Assembly (NCBI GenBank): GCA_963710715.1
Contig: CAVQBL010000016.1
Span: forward strand, 310,001-374,000
Direction of reading: 5' to 3'
Origin: CAVQBL01 sp963710715
GTDB taxonomy: Bacteria > Pseudomonadota > Gammaproteobacteria > DSM-16500
Length of the DNA stretch: 64,000 nucleotides
In this document: positions 8,059-17,317 of the stretch, in pieces
Layout of the letters: every line of letters starts with the position of its first letter
How positions within the stretch are numbered: the first letter of the stretch is position 1
Notes under the pieces: model-generated
Told to the model about the DNA's origin: nothing
The model's input: the letters and a program-made list of their open reading frames with translations, nothing else
Databases searched by the model: none
Translations under genes and position numbers: made by a program

Positions 8059-9102
8059 TTATTTCTCTGACTGGTTTTGATTCGAGTGGCGTTCGTAAGC
8101 TTCGACAATGCTTTGCACTAAAGGATGGCGCACAACATCGCTTGCTTGAAATTGCGTAAAAGTGATTCCTTTTATGTCTTTTAATACTTCCATTGCATGA
8201 ATGAGACCAGAGTCTTTATGATTATTTAAATCAATTTGCGTAATATCACCGGTTACAACTGCTTTAGAATTAAATCCAATGCGGGTTAAAAACATTTTCA
8301 TTTGCTCAGTCGTCGTATTTTGCCCTTCATCTAAGATGATAAAGGAATCATTCAGCGAGCGACCACGCATATAAGCTAAGGGTACAAGTTCAATAATACC
8401 ACGTTCAATGAGTAATCCAACTTGATCAAAGCCTAACATTTCATAAAGCGCATCATAAAGAGGGCGCAAATAAGGATGAACTTTTTGTGCAAGATCACCC
8501 GGTAAGAATCCAAGTCTTTCGCCTGCTTCTACAATAGGACGTACCAACACAATGCGACTGACGCGATTGGTTTCCAATGCATGGACTGCGCAAGCCACGG
8601 CTAAATAAGTTTTGCCTGTGCCTGCTGGGCCAATACCGAAGTTGATATCGTCTTTGAGGATATGTTGAAGATAATGTATTTGATTTTCACCGCGTCCAGT
8701 AATGACACCATGCTTGATACGGATTTCCATGTGCGCACCTTCATGGGTAATGTTGCGATTAGACGAAATGGGTTTGTTTCTAGCTGCTTGCAAATATAAA
8801 TGAACTTGATCGGGCGCAAGAAAGTGTTCATTTCTTGCCTCATTATTATATAAGCTGGTTAACGTTTCACACGCACGTTGTACGGCATCATGTTCACCTT
8901 CAATAGAAAAGGTGTAACCCCTTTGTTTAATATCAACATTTAGGCGTTTTTCAATGAGTTGGAGGTGTTCGTCACATTTGCCACAGAGGTTTAATAATCG
9001 CCTGTTGTCTTCAGGACTGAGGGTTAGAGCTTGTGAGTATCGCGTCGTTTCCAAGGGTTTGTAATATCTCTCTGTGACTATGACACAGTAATTATAGCGC
9101 AA
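8059..9102 (-). CDS. ybeZ: PhoH-like ATPase YbeZ
   Basis: This 347-residue protein has an N-terminal KH-like region and a C-terminal PhoH P-loop ATPase domain. Walker A reads GPAGTGKTYLAVA (around residue 158), Walker B is FIILDEGQNTT (around 250) and GDITQIDL follows. YbeZ works with YbeY in RNA metabolism and the two genes are adjacent in most gammaproteobacteria. It lies 50 bases after miaB on the same strand. Length and motifs are complete. Confidence 0.93.
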   Translation of the reverse strand: MRYNYCVIVTERYYKPLETTRYSQALTLSPEDNRRLLNLCGKCDEHLQLIEKRLNVDIKQRGYTFSIEGEHDAVQRACETLTSLYNNEARNEHFLAPDQVHLYLQAARNKPISSNRNITHEGAHMEIRIKHGVITGRGENQIHYLQHILKDDINFGIGPAGTGKTYLAVACAVHALETNRVSRIVLVRPIVEAGERLGFLPGDLAQKVHPYLRPLYDALYEMLGFDQVGLLIERGIIELVPLAYMRGRSLNDSFIILDEGQNTTTEQMKMFLTRIGFNSKAVVTGDITQIDLNNHKDSGLIHAMEVLKDIKGITFTQFQASDVVRHPLVQSIVEAYERHSNQNQSEK

Positions 9103-9152
9103 AATAAATAAAATATAACTCTTAAGAATAAACTAACTTGCTGAATTTAGGA

Positions 9153-10508
9153 TTATATTTTTTTTAATAGCTTTTCTGCGTCTGGTGCGTAAATTTCCCC
9201 ACGCAAAGAATAAGGTCGTGCTTCCGTGATTTTAACGGTAAGCAATTGTCCTATCAAATTTAGCTCTTCTGTTTTAAAATTAACAACACGATTATTTTCG
9301 GTGCGTCCTGATAATTCACGCGGATCTTTTTTAGAGGGTCCTGTGACTAATATTTTTTGTAACGTTCCCACCATATTTTGGCTAATTTGTTGCGCGTTTA
9401 ATATAATGCGATTTTGCAAAATCGCTAACCGCTGTTTTTTTACCTCCATTGGAACATCATCAGGTAATTGTGCTGCAGGGGTGCCAGGGCGTGGGCTATA
9501 AATAAAACTAAATGAATTATCAAAACCAATTTCATAAATTAAATTCATGGTGTCTTCGAAATCCGCTTCGGTTTCTCCTGGAAAACCAATAATAAAATCC
9601 GATGAAATACAAATATCAGGTCTGACTTTACGTAAACGACGGATTTTAGATTTATATTCCAATGCAGTATAGCCACGTTTCATTGCTGCTAAAATGCGAT
9701 CGGAGCCGCTTTGTACGGGTAAATGCAGATGATTCGCAAGTTGCGGCACATCAGCGTATGCTTGGATTAAGCTATTTGAAAATGCGACAGGATGTGACGT
9801 CGTAAATCGAATACGCAGAATAGTTTCAATGGCAGCAATGTATTGAATAAGCGTTGCTAAATCTGCGATGCCACCTTCATGTTGTGGTCCACGGTAATCA
9901 TTTACATTTTGCCCTAACAAATTAATTTCACGCACACCTTGTTCAGCGAGAGTGACGATTTCAGCCAGTACACCATCCAGCGGTCGGCTGATTTCTTCAC
10001 CGCGTGTGTAAGGTACAACACAAAAACTACAATATTTACTGCAGCCTTCCATGATAGAAACATAAGCTGTGGGGCCTTCTGCTCGTGGCTCAGGGAGGCG
10101 GTCAAATTTTTCAATTTCAGGAAAGCTAATATCTACAACAGCTTTGTGCTTGGCTTTCACTTCCGTCAACATGTCACCAAGACGATGTAAGGTTTGTGGG
10201 CCAAATATCATGTCTACATAAGGAGCACGCTGTAAAATGGCGGCACCTTCTTGGCTCGCAACACATCCACCCACGCCAATGATTAGCTGTGGATTTTTTT
10301 CTTTCAACGCACGCCAACGTCCTAATTCAGAAAAGACTTTTTCTTGCGCTTTTTCACGTATGGAACAAGTATTTAATAGCAATACATCCGCTTCATCTGG
10401 ATTTTGGGTTTTCTCCAAATGGTGAGAAGCGCGTAAAACATCGGCCATTTTTGATGAATCATATTCATTCATCTGGCAGCCGTGTGTTTGGATGTAAAGT
10501 TTGTTCAT
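9153..10508 (-). CDS. miaB: tRNA-2-methylthio-N6-isopentenyladenosine synthase MiaB
   Basis: MiaB is a radical SAM methylthiotransferase that converts i6A37 to ms2i6A37 in tRNAs reading UNN codons. The N-terminal UPF0004 domain has the three cluster cysteines in THGCQMNEYDS, LNTCSIR and GGCVA. The radical SAM motif CSKYCSFC lies near residue 155 (MEGCSKYCSFCVVPYTRG), and a C-terminal TRAM domain ends the protein. The 451-residue length is typical. It is the promoter-proximal gene of the ybeZ-ybeY-corC-yihY operon; about 270 bases separate it from the divergent hypothetical gene at 10780 and should hold the promoters. Confidence 0.95.
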   Translation of the reverse strand: MNKLYIQTHGCQMNEYDSSKMADVLRASHHLEKTQNPDEADVLLLNTCSIREKAQEKVFSELGRWRALKEKNPQLIIGVGGCVASQEGAAILQRAPYVDMIFGPQTLHRLGDMLTEVKAKHKAVVDISFPEIEKFDRLPEPRAEGPTAYVSIMEGCSKYCSFCVVPYTRGEEISRPLDGVLAEIVTLAEQGVREINLLGQNVNDYRGPQHEGGIADLATLIQYIAAIETILRIRFTTSHPVAFSNSLIQAYADVPQLANHLHLPVQSGSDRILAAMKRGYTALEYKSKIRRLRKVRPDICISSDFIIGFPGETEADFEDTMNLIYEIGFDNSFSFIYSPRPGTPAAQLPDDVPMEVKKQRLAILQNRIILNAQQISQNMVGTLQKILVTGPSKKDPRELSGRTENNRVVNFKTEELNLIGQLLTVKITEARPYSLRGEIYAPDAEKLLKKI

Positions 10509-10779
10509 GATGTTACCTTTGAAAAATAATTACACATCATATTAGATTGTTTAAGCAAACTCCATAAAATAACTTGCTGGCTCAGTGCGTCTCTTAAGCT
10601 TGCATTAATCTTGCAATGGTAAAATAAATCCATAACAAGCCATTTTTTCTGTCTTTTTTTAGCGCATAAGACTGGAGAGAGGCAAGATAAAAAATAAATT
10701 TTATTAATAAACAAAGTATTATACGAAGCAAGATAATAATGCTCTGTGTTCAGGGTTATAATTTAATTATGGAGTTAAA

Positions 10780-11541
10780 ATGAGGAAAGCAGCCATGACA
10801 AGTGGAAAAAAACCTACTGTATATGATGAAGCAAATGAAATAGAACAAAAATTTCTTAATGTAGATAAAAAACCTTTTCAAGCGGAGTTCAGGCTTAAAA
10901 TTCGTAGATTGATAACATTTGGTAATGAGGCTGAGGATAATGCCACGCGTAATATAGAAACAATAAAAGCATCACAAAAAGAACCATCAGCAAGAGGCAT
11001 GGGCACAGGGGTTGCTGGTGCGATCAGCAGAGCTTATGCTGAGCAGCATATAGCTAAAGAAGAAGCAAAGCGTGATAGGATCTTAAAAAGAGTTAATCCT
11101 TTAATTGAAGCGCTCATAAATAGAAGGGATTTTCTCTATGCAGATCCTGCCTTTCAATTTCAATTTGCACTAAATCTTTGTCGTTTAGATTATACGGATA
11201 AGAAGTATCTTGATTGCATTATTGATTATATGCTAGCAAATAACTCCATGGGGAATGAACAGAATGAGAAGATGTTTCAAAACAAAAAGCTTAAGCATGA
11301 CATTGTAGACCGCATTATCCAGCGTGAATATCAAGACAAGGTTATTGGCAATGAAAGTGGCTTATTGTATAAGCAATTAAATCACCAGCGCAGCCCCTTG
11401 GGTAAGATGAAGGTTAGAATGTTTGGTGACAATGCTATTATTACTGAAAGTATTAAAAGGTTAAAAGAAGTTTCGGAAGAGAGAATAAAAGCGCAGAGGG
11501 AGGAAGCGCTTAGAGAAGTAGGGGGTTACAAAAAACTGTAA
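10780..11541 (+). CDS. Hypothetical protein, helical and charged
   Basis: I do not recognise this 253-residue protein. It has no signal peptide or membrane segment. It is rich in Lys, Glu and Arg, and the C-terminal 40 residues (RLKEVSEERIKAQREEALRE) look like a coiled coil. A short Gly/Ala-rich segment (ARGMGTGVAGAISRAYAEQH) sits near residue 75. The ATG at 10780 follows GGAG by five bases and a TATAAT-like hexamer at 10757. It is transcribed away from miaB and is flanked downstream by an antirepressor-like gene on the other strand. Confidence 0.6.
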   Translation: MRKAAMTSGKKPTVYDEANEIEQKFLNVDKKPFQAEFRLKIRRLITFGNEAEDNATRNIETIKASQKEPSARGMGTGVAGAISRAYAEQHIAKEEAKRDRILKRVNPLIEALINRRDFLYADPAFQFQFALNLCRLDYTDKKYLDCIIDYMLANNSMGNEQNEKMFQNKKLKHDIVDRIIQREYQDKVIGNESGLLYKQLNHQRSPLGKMKVRMFGDNAIITESIKRLKEVSEERIKAQREEALREVGGYKKL

Positions 11542-11680
11542 AAGATGGTCCTTCTTATTTTAAAAAGGAGGTAACTCTTCACTAAATGGTGTCAAAAGTT
11601 TTTTAAGCTATAATTTTTCATGGTTTTTCGGCTTCTAAAAGCAGTTTTTGAAAAATCTTCTCTACGTGATATTAGATTGC

Positions 11681-12511
11681 TTAATTTTTTGATATTTCTG
11701 CAGAAGACAAATAGTTATTTGTAGTAACAACTTTTTTTCCCGTTTTTTCCTCGAGCTCTAACCGTGCTTTCTTAGCAATTCTGCCACCTGTCTTGCTAGC
11801 AATTTTATTTTCATCCATGCCAGTTGCATTTGTTGTCTCTGCAATTTGCCGGGTTGATAGTTCGGCAAGTGCAGTGAAAATTAATTCTGCTTCGCTCATG
11901 TGATCACGTAGGTTTTCTGATTTTAAACCTTTTGCTTTTTTGTGGTCTTTGACGCTGGTGTCGGCCCACTCTTGATGAATGATGTTGGTGAGTATGGCGA
12001 ATTCATCCGGTTTTTGTATGCCATGTTCTTTCCAGTAGTCAGTCAGTTTGTTGCGAGTTTCTTGGCCCATCATGCGTTGCTGAATCCACTTCTCACTGTA
12101 GTCATGTTTTTGCCAAGTTTCTCTGGCTCTGTTGAGTGATAGAGCAGGATCAGCCATTTCTTGCATGCGCTCATAACCCACTTTAGCAAGCCAAAGTTTA
12201 ATGGGCTCAGCTTTGGAGCTGGGGATAGATTGCACTAAGCGAAGTAGAGTTTCGGCGTTAGCAACGTCTGTTAGGTATTTCTTGCCGTCACTCGCCTCTA
12301 ATTTCAGTTGGTTACATTTTGTAACCAACTCGCTACCTTCTTTTTTTAATCTATTTTTCAATACCTTCCAGTAATTTCTTACTGCTTTATAATCAGGTTG
12401 TTGAATTAAAACTCGTATGATATCGATCACTGAAAAAAACCAAGTTTCAGTTTCTTCATCATACAATCTTCGAATTTGATGCTGTTCAAAAATTGCTAAA
12501 TTATTTTTCAT
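11681..12511 (-). CDS. BRO-N / antirepressor-like protein
   Basis: The N-terminus (residues 1-110) resembles the BRO-N/prophage antirepressor fold: IRRLYDEETETWFFSVIDIIRVL, then YWKVLKNRLKKEGSELV and KLEASDGKKYLTDVANAET. The rest resembles the C-terminal part seen in DinD-like and 'phage antirepressor' proteins (SEAELIFTALAELSTRQIA). I start at the ATG at 12511 because GAAGAG lies at good spacing before it; an upstream extension to 12589 has no ribosome site. Such genes are often orphan phage or plasmid genes or DNA-damage-induced. No phage structural genes are near. It is divergent from the ferredoxin gene. Confidence 0.75.
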   Translation of the reverse strand: MKNNLAIFEQHQIRRLYDEETETWFFSVIDIIRVLIQQPDYKAVRNYWKVLKNRLKKEGSELVTKCNQLKLEASDGKKYLTDVANAETLLRLVQSIPSSKAEPIKLWLAKVGYERMQEMADPALSLNRARETWQKHDYSEKWIQQRMMGQETRNKLTDYWKEHGIQKPDEFAILTNIIHQEWADTSVKDHKKAKGLKSENLRDHMSEAELIFTALAELSTRQIAETTNATGMDENKIASKTGGRIAKKARLELEEKTGKKVVTTNNYLSSAEISKN

Positions 12512-12620
12512 AGTAGACTCTTCAAGGGTTTTTATGATTTCCATACTTACTGTGATTTCAAGAAATAACGTTAAACCTAAATTTTCCATACAGCAATCAT
12601 TTTGTTATGCTACTACTCCT

Positions 12621-12965
12621 ATGAGCGAAACACTTAAACAACGTGCTAAAGAATTGGGTATTGATCGTATCAAACGACATATTTTTCTCTGTTGTGATCA
12701 AACGAAACCAAAATGTTGTAATAAAGAGGCAGGCTTAGTGGCATGGGAATATTTAAAACACCGCTTGGACGAGCTCCATTTGACTGGTCAAGGCGGCATT
12801 TATCGTACGAAAGCAAACTGTTTGCGAGTTTGTCGAGATGGTCCCATTGCTGTTGTATATCCTGAGGGTGTTTGGTATCACTCTTGCATGCCAGAGGTAT
12901 TAGAAAGAATTATTCAAGAACATTTGATTGGCGGTATTCCAGTAAAAGAATACATGATATTGTAA
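12621..12965 (+). CDS. Thioredoxin-like 2Fe-2S ferredoxin
   Basis: This 114-residue protein matches the thioredoxin-fold [2Fe-2S] ferredoxin family. Cysteines occur in HIFLCCDQTKPKCC near the N-terminus and in the second ligand pair CLRVCRDGP, followed by the family's IAVVYPEGVWY. A longer frame reaches 12534, but the ATG at 12621 gives the usual family N-terminus. The gene ends 12 bases before rsmE and is probably cotranscribed with it. Its electron partner is not indicated by context. Confidence 0.85.
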   Translation: MSETLKQRAKELGIDRIKRHIFLCCDQTKPKCCNKEAGLVAWEYLKHRLDELHLTGQGGIYRTKANCLRVCRDGPIAVVYPEGVWYHSCMPEVLERIIQEHLIGGIPVKEYMIL

Positions 12966-12977
12966 GGCAACTTTATT

Positions 12978-13712
12978 ATGCCCGTGACACGTGTTTTCCA
13001 AGCTGTGCCCCTTTCTGAAAACTCAGAAATTATTCTTGATGCTCAAGCAAGCCATCATATTGCTCGCGTTTTGCGTGCAGCAATCAATGATTCACTCACT
13101 ATTTTTAATGGTCAGGGCGGTGAATACAGTGGCATCATTAGCCAAATTAATAAAAAAAATGTTACGATAAAAATTGGAAAATATCATTCACGCGAAGCTG
13201 AATCGCCTTTGACACTTTATTTGGCGCAAGGAATTTCACGCGGTGAAAAAATGGATTACACCATTCAAAAAGCAGTTGAACTTGGAGTAAGTCAGATTAT
13301 TCCATTGATAACGCAGCGCTGTAATGTAAGACTCGATCAAGAGCGTAGTGAAAAACGTTTACAACATTGGCAATCGATTATTATTAGCGCATGTGAACAG
13401 TCTGGACGGAATCGTGTACCAGAAATTGTAGCGCCGCAAACATTGGTTAATTGGCTGCCTATGGTGAGAGCAGATCAGTGCTTTGTATTATCTCCTTATT
13501 CGCAAAATAAATTAGCGAAAGTTTCTTTGCAAAAGAATCAGCGTATTGTTTTGTTAGTGGGTCCTGAAGGTGGATTAAGTGAAATTGAAATTCAACAAGC
13601 TGAGCAAAAAGGGTTTTTATCACTCAATTTAGGCCCACGAATTTTACGTACGGAAACAGCTGCTGTGGTTGGAATGACGGCTTTACAATGCTATTTTGGG
13701 GATATGGGATGA
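12978..13712 (+). CDS. rsmE: 16S rRNA m3U1498 methyltransferase RsmE
   Basis: RsmE methylates U1498 of 16S rRNA. The 244-residue protein has an N-terminal PUA-like domain and a C-terminal SPOUT domain with the knot motifs LLVGPEGGLSEIE (about residue 193) and LGPRILRTETAAV (about 222). The catalytic-domain entry MDYTIQKAVELGVSQIIPL is also present. Length and motifs are complete. Confidence 0.93.
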   Translation: MPVTRVFQAVPLSENSEIILDAQASHHIARVLRAAINDSLTIFNGQGGEYSGIISQINKKNVTIKIGKYHSREAESPLTLYLAQGISRGEKMDYTIQKAVELGVSQIIPLITQRCNVRLDQERSEKRLQHWQSIIISACEQSGRNRVPEIVAPQTLVNWLPMVRADQCFVLSPYSQNKLAKVSLQKNQRIVLLVGPEGGLSEIEIQQAEQKGFLSLNLGPRILRTETAAVVGMTALQCYFGDMG

Positions 13713-13753
13713 CTAAAGTTCAACCAACTATCTTATTAATGTCAAAGGGATAG

Positions 13754-13780
13754 TTGAAATTTAATAGTTTCATGTATAAT
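13754..13780 (+). promoter_or_regulatory. Possible sigma70 promoter for the DksA-like gene
   Basis: TTGAAA at 13754-13759 and a perfect TATAAT at 13775-13780 are spaced by 15 bases, slightly short. The gene start is 32 bases downstream with a strong GGAGGTG ribosome site at 13799. It overlaps one arm of a weak inverted repeat (CAACTATC/GATAGTTG). Confidence 0.45.
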
Positions 13781-13811
13781 ATGCCCGACTCTTGCTTAGG
13801 AGGTGTTATCA

Positions 13812-14030
13812 ATGGCTGATGAAGCAGATATTGCAAGCGAATACATAGAACATGCAATGTCACGTACTCTTAATAACATTCGTCAAAATAGTGTTACGCT
13901 CAAAGCAGGCGCTAAGGCTTGCACCGAGTGCGGAGAAAAAATTCCAGATATACGGCGTAAATTAGGGTTTCAGCTATGTGTAGAGTGTGCAGCGGAAGCT
14001 GAACGTCTACAATCTTTATTTGCTGATTAG
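13812..14030 (+). CDS. DksA/TraR-type C4 zinc-finger protein
   Basis: This 72-residue protein has four cysteines in the pattern CTECGEKIP ... LCVECA, the C4 zinc finger of the TraR/DksA group, preceded by a helical N-terminus. Such short TraR-like proteins bind the RNA polymerase secondary channel and can alter transcription without ppGpp. The start at 13812 follows a near-consensus ribosome site (AGGAGGTG); an extension to 13803 is less likely. Fis follows 46 bases downstream, so two transcription regulators stand together. The family call is good, the target genes unknown. Confidence 0.82.
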   Translation: MADEADIASEYIEHAMSRTLNNIRQNSVTLKAGAKACTECGEKIPDIRRKLGFQLCVECAAEAERLQSLFAD

Positions 14031-14076
14031 TGTGCATTTTAAAAATAATTATTAACCTTTTTCAAGGATGAGCACC

Positions 14077-14337
14077 ATGGATAAAAGCAAACTTGATTCT
14101 GAAGTGACCCCTGTTAGCTTGCGCGAAAATGTTGCAGAAGTAATACGACACTATTTCTCTAGTTTAAAAGGTGAAGAGCCACGGCATGTTTATGATTTCT
14201 TTCTTGACGAAATCGAAGAGCCATTGTTTGTTGTAGTGATGAAATATGTGCGTGGAAACCAGTCAGAGGCAGCGCGTCTTCTGGGTTTATCACGCGGAAC
14301 GTTGCGTACCAAATTGAAGAAATTTGGAATGCTATAG
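14077..14337 (+). CDS. fis: DNA-binding protein Fis
   Basis: Fis is a homodimeric nucleoid protein that bends DNA and activates rRNA and other growth genes. The C-terminal HTH is complete and ends with GNQSEAARLLGLSRGTLRTK and then LKKFGML, the normal Fis terminus. I choose the ATG at 14077 (86 residues) because AAGGA at 14064-14068 is eight bases upstream of it, whereas the ATG at 14068 lies inside that ribosome site. In many relatives fis follows dusB; here it follows a DksA-like gene. Confidence 0.9.
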   Translation: MDKSKLDSEVTPVSLRENVAEVIRHYFSSLKGEEPRHVYDFFLDEIEEPLFVVVMKYVRGNQSEAARLLGLSRGTLRTKLKKFGML

Positions 14338-14420
14338 TACGTTCAAAATTTATTTTATTGCTCGTTTGCTGTTATTCTTGATACTATCCCTATACACTTA
14401 AGTTTGTATGGGTAGCAGTT

Positions 14421-15704
14421 ATGTTTACTGAATATCACCAAGTCATTCGTGAGCTTTCAGAGCGAATTGTAAATGCCCAAAAACCAATACGCGTATTGGA
14501 TGCGTTAAAATGGGATGCAAAAGTAGAAGAACATTTTTTTAAACACAAGTTTAAAAGATTGCCGCATGTCGATCCCTCGTACTACCATGAAAAAAACCCT
14601 CTGTTATTTGATCCCATAAAAAAACTCAATGAATTTCGTGATATTGAACGTAGTATTCGTCGTAAGCTAGGACAATACAGTGGTGTTGGCAGTATTATGC
14701 AGCGTATGTGTCGCGAATATTATCGTGTGGTTGAAATGTTATTAGCGCGCGGTACTCCTAAATTCACTGAAATTTCTCAAGAGCTATACGGCAGCTCTGA
14801 AGATGCATTCCATGCGGGCGCTCCTACCTTAAAAGATTTAGCGTCATTGGTAACAAATACATTAGCCAATCTTAAAAACCAAGTGACGACGGAATCCGAT
14901 GTTAAAATGTATACCAGCCAAGAAGCTGTAGAAATTTTAAGCCAGCGATTGGGCAGTTATTTTACTGATAAAGGCGGTATTCGTGTTGAATTGAGTGATG
15001 GCATTATTGCCGATGCTTCAGCAGGTGCTGAGCGAATTAAAATTCATAAAGGATTAGTTTTCAGTGCGCGTGAAATTCGGGTTTTTGAAGTTCACGAAGG
15101 TTGGGTACATCTTGGAACGACATTAAATGGTTTATCACAACCTATTTGTACTTTTTTAAGCAAAGGTCCGCCTTCATCAACCATTACTCAAGAAGGATTA
15201 GGCATTATTACTGAGGTATTTACTTTTGCTTCTTATCCTGGGCGTGTGAAGCGCTTAACTAATCGTATTACTGGCGTGAGTATGGCAGAAGAAGGTGCGA
15301 ATTTTCTTGATGTTTTTAATTTTTATCGTGACCAAGGTTTAGATGAAGAGGATAGTTACCAATCAACTGCTCGTGTATTTCGTGGCAGTACGCCAGACGG
15401 TGGTCCTTTTACGAAAGATTTATCTTACAGTAAAGGATTTATTTTAATTTATAATTATATCCGTCTTGCAGTGCAGCACGGCTTAGTTAATCAAATTCCA
15501 CTCTTGTTCTTGGGCAAAACCACATTAGAAGATATTCATATTTTGATGGATTTAGTCGAAGAAAATATTGTAACCCTGCCAAAATATATTCCTCCGCAAT
15601 TCAAAGATCTCGCAGCTCTCAGTGCGTGGATGTGTTATTCACTCTTCTTGAATAAACTCGATTTACGTCAGTTGGCGACGGATTTCAAAGCCATATTACA
15701 TTAG
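14421..15704 (+). CDS. QEGLA-motif (DUF1704) putative metallohydrolase
   Basis: The protein (427 residues) belongs to the DUF1704/QEGLA family, once annotated as modulating flavohemoglobin expression. The naming motif appears as TITQEGLGIITE (about residue 253). Upstream is EVHEGWVHLGT (about 220), whose HExxxH-like pattern suggests a zinc-dependent peptidase site. It is convergent with a rimK-rimB pair, and genes of this family are known to associate with RimK-type ATP-grasp ligases, so a role in making or removing a peptide-like modification is plausible inference. No signal peptide is seen. Confidence 0.85.
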   Translation: MFTEYHQVIRELSERIVNAQKPIRVLDALKWDAKVEEHFFKHKFKRLPHVDPSYYHEKNPLLFDPIKKLNEFRDIERSIRRKLGQYSGVGSIMQRMCREYYRVVEMLLARGTPKFTEISQELYGSSEDAFHAGAPTLKDLASLVTNTLANLKNQVTTESDVKMYTSQEAVEILSQRLGSYFTDKGGIRVELSDGIIADASAGAERIKIHKGLVFSAREIRVFEVHEGWVHLGTTLNGLSQPICTFLSKGPPSSTITQEGLGIITEVFTFASYPGRVKRLTNRITGVSMAEEGANFLDVFNFYRDQGLDEEDSYQSTARVFRGSTPDGGPFTKDLSYSKGFILIYNYIRLAVQHGLVNQIPLLFLGKTTLEDIHILMDLVEENIVTLPKYIPPQFKDLAALSAWMCYSLFLNKLDLRQLATDFKAILH

Positions 15705-15717
15705 AAAAGTCTTTTTT

Positions 15718-15796
15718 CCCTCCTCCCATAGCGCCTTTTGCGATGGGAGAGGGTGGCTCGACGCTACGTTTTTTGTAGCGCCGAGACGGGTGAGGG
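15718..15796. repeat. Dispersed palindromic repeat, GGGTGAGGG family
   Basis: Two hairpins lie in tandem: CTCCCATAGCGC pairs with GCGATGGGAG, and CGACGCTAC pairs with GTAGCGCCG around a T-run. The outer segments read CCCTCC and GGGTGAGGG. A shorter relative is at 24899-24934. It sits between the converging QEGLA and rimK genes and may also terminate transcription. Confidence 0.65.
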
Positions 15797-15831
15797 TTTC
15801 TACGGCGGCTTTATATTTGAACGGAGGGAGG

Positions 15832-16740
15832 CTACCCATTATTTTTACTCCGCTGATTTTTCTTCCCCACCTTAAGACTATGGGTAATAAAATCAATAAT
15901 GGATCCTGCCACATCGATGCCTGTTGCTTTTTCAATCCCCTCAAGTCCAGGAGATGCATTGACTTCAATGACAAGAGGGCCGCGGTTGGAGCGCACAATA
16001 TCAACGCCAGCTACATTTAAGCCGATAATGCGTGCTGAATTTATAGCCATTTTGCGTTCTTCTTCTGTGATCTCAGCTGCACTTGCTTGGCCGCCACGAT
16101 GTAAGTTTGAACGAAATTCTTCTGATTTAGCTTGACGCTTCATCGCGGCAACGACTTCACCACCAACGACAAAACAACGAATGTCAGCACCTGCCGCTTC
16201 TTTAATATATTCTTGAACCATAATATTTACTTTGAGCCCTAAAAAGGCTTCAATAACGCTGCGCGCCGCTTTTGAACTTTCAACTAATATAACGCCAACA
16301 CCTTGCGTGCCTTCTAAAAACTTAATAACCAGTGGTACACCGCCCACCATTTTAATTAAATCTTGAATTTCATCTAATGAGTGTGCAAAACCTGTGATGG
16401 GTAAACCAATACCTTTTTTCGAAAGTAATTGCAGTGAGCGCAATTTATCTCGAGCACGTGTAATAGCAACAGAATCATTCACACAAAATACACTCATCAT
16501 TTCAAGCTGTCGGACGACTGCGGCACCATAAAAAGTAACAGATGCGCCAATGCGTGGAATCACCGCATCGTAATTGAGATCGTGGCCTTTGTAATGAATA
16601 GTTGGCTTTGAAGAAGTGATATTCATGTAGCAACGCATGGTGTCGATCACATCGGCATCGTAGCCGCGGGCGTGGGCGGCATTAACCAGGCGCGTGGTTG
16701 AATATAAGCTTTGTTTTCTTGATAAAATCGCTATGCGCAT
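15832..16740 (-). CDS. rimK: RimK-type ATP-grasp glutamate ligase
   Basis: RimK adds glutamate residues to the C-terminus of ribosomal protein S6 and can make poly-glutamate. The protein is 302 residues from the ATG at 16740 (MRIAILSRK), chosen because AAGGGG precedes it by five bases. The N-terminal RimK preATP-grasp domain is followed by an ATP-grasp core with LVIKFLEGTQGVGV (about 145), MVQEYIKEAAGADIRCFVVGG and the metal-binding end VIEVNASPGLEGIEKATG. It is the last gene of an mscS-rimB-rimK unit, with a palindromic repeat between it and rimB. Confidence 0.9.
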   Translation of the reverse strand: MRIAILSRKQSLYSTTRLVNAAHARGYDADVIDTMRCYMNITSSKPTIHYKGHDLNYDAVIPRIGASVTFYGAAVVRQLEMMSVFCVNDSVAITRARDKLRSLQLLSKKGIGLPITGFAHSLDEIQDLIKMVGGVPLVIKFLEGTQGVGVILVESSKAARSVIEAFLGLKVNIMVQEYIKEAAGADIRCFVVGGEVVAAMKRQAKSEEFRSNLHRGGQASAAEITEEERKMAINSARIIGLNVAGVDIVRSNRGPLVIEVNASPGLEGIEKATGIDVAGSIIDFITHSLKVGKKNQRSKNNG

Positions 16741-16762
16741 AAAACCCCTTCTTATAGACACC

Positions 16763-16849
16763 CGTCATTGCGAGGAGTGTTTTTTACGACGAAGCAATCC
16801 AGGTGTCTGGATTGCCACGCCCCACAAAAAGCGTGGGGCTCGCAATGAC
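16763..16849. repeat. Dispersed palindromic repeat, CGTCATTGCGAG family, copy 1
   Basis: The element begins CGTCATTGCGAGGAG and ends CTCGCAATGAC, with internal GCAATCCAG/CTGGATTGC and CCCCAC/GTGGGG pairs. Relatives lie at 20690-20804 and 31945-32073. It fills the rimB-rimK gap and touches the end of rimB. Confidence 0.9.
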
Positions 16850-17304
16850 TATTTTATAATATTTGATGATTTAGTCATAATAAATGATCGTGCTGGATTC
16901 ACCCTAAAACGTCGGCGCAAAGCGCTGCGACCTAATAACATACGAAATAACATAGAGTCCCGTTCAGTTAAAGTAATCTCAATTGGCCAGGTAAGATTTC
17001 CTATTGTAATCGGAGTATGGATTACATAGCGTTCTTCACGATGGCCGCCGGAATCCGATACCCAGCGCACGTCAACAATATCTGCAACGCAACGGACGAC
17101 ATGGTTAGTGTCACGCTGCAATGGATGTATCTCAAAACAGATTTTATTTTTATTGCCTTCTTTAAATGGCTGCAAAGAGAATGCGTGTAGTGCAGATGTA
17201 CGGGCACCAGTATCCACTTTTGCTTTGATTTTATCAATACCTAATTCGGGCAAAGACACCCACTCGCGCCAACCAACAACTTTATACTTTTTTACTTTCT
17301 TCAA
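16849..17304 (-). CDS. rimB: RimB/retropepsin-like aspartic endopeptidase
   Basis: This 151-residue protein is a retropepsin-like protease of the 'ATP-dependent zinc protease' family (PF05618), whose Pseudomonas member RimB trims RimK-made glutamate tails. The active-site motif is KVDTGARTSALHA near residue 30. A second conserved segment is ERDSMLFRMLLGRSAL near the C-terminus. It lies 13 bases downstream of mscS and upstream of rimK, which supports the RimK partnership. Its final codons meet the palindromic repeat at 16763-16849. Confidence 0.88.
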   Translation of the reverse strand: MKKVKKYKVVGWREWVSLPELGIDKIKAKVDTGARTSALHAFSLQPFKEGNKNKICFEIHPLQRDTNHVVRCVADIVDVRWVSDSGGHREERYVIHTPITIGNLTWPIEITLTERDSMLFRMLLGRSALRRRFRVNPARSFIMTKSSNIIK

Positions 17305-17317
17305 TGATCCATCCTTT

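Noticed and set aside
11681..12511. Prophage region suggested by the antirepressor-like gene
   Set aside because: No capsid, terminase, tail, lysis or integrase gene is near; the neighbours are housekeeping genes. An orphan antirepressor-type gene alone does not make a prophage.
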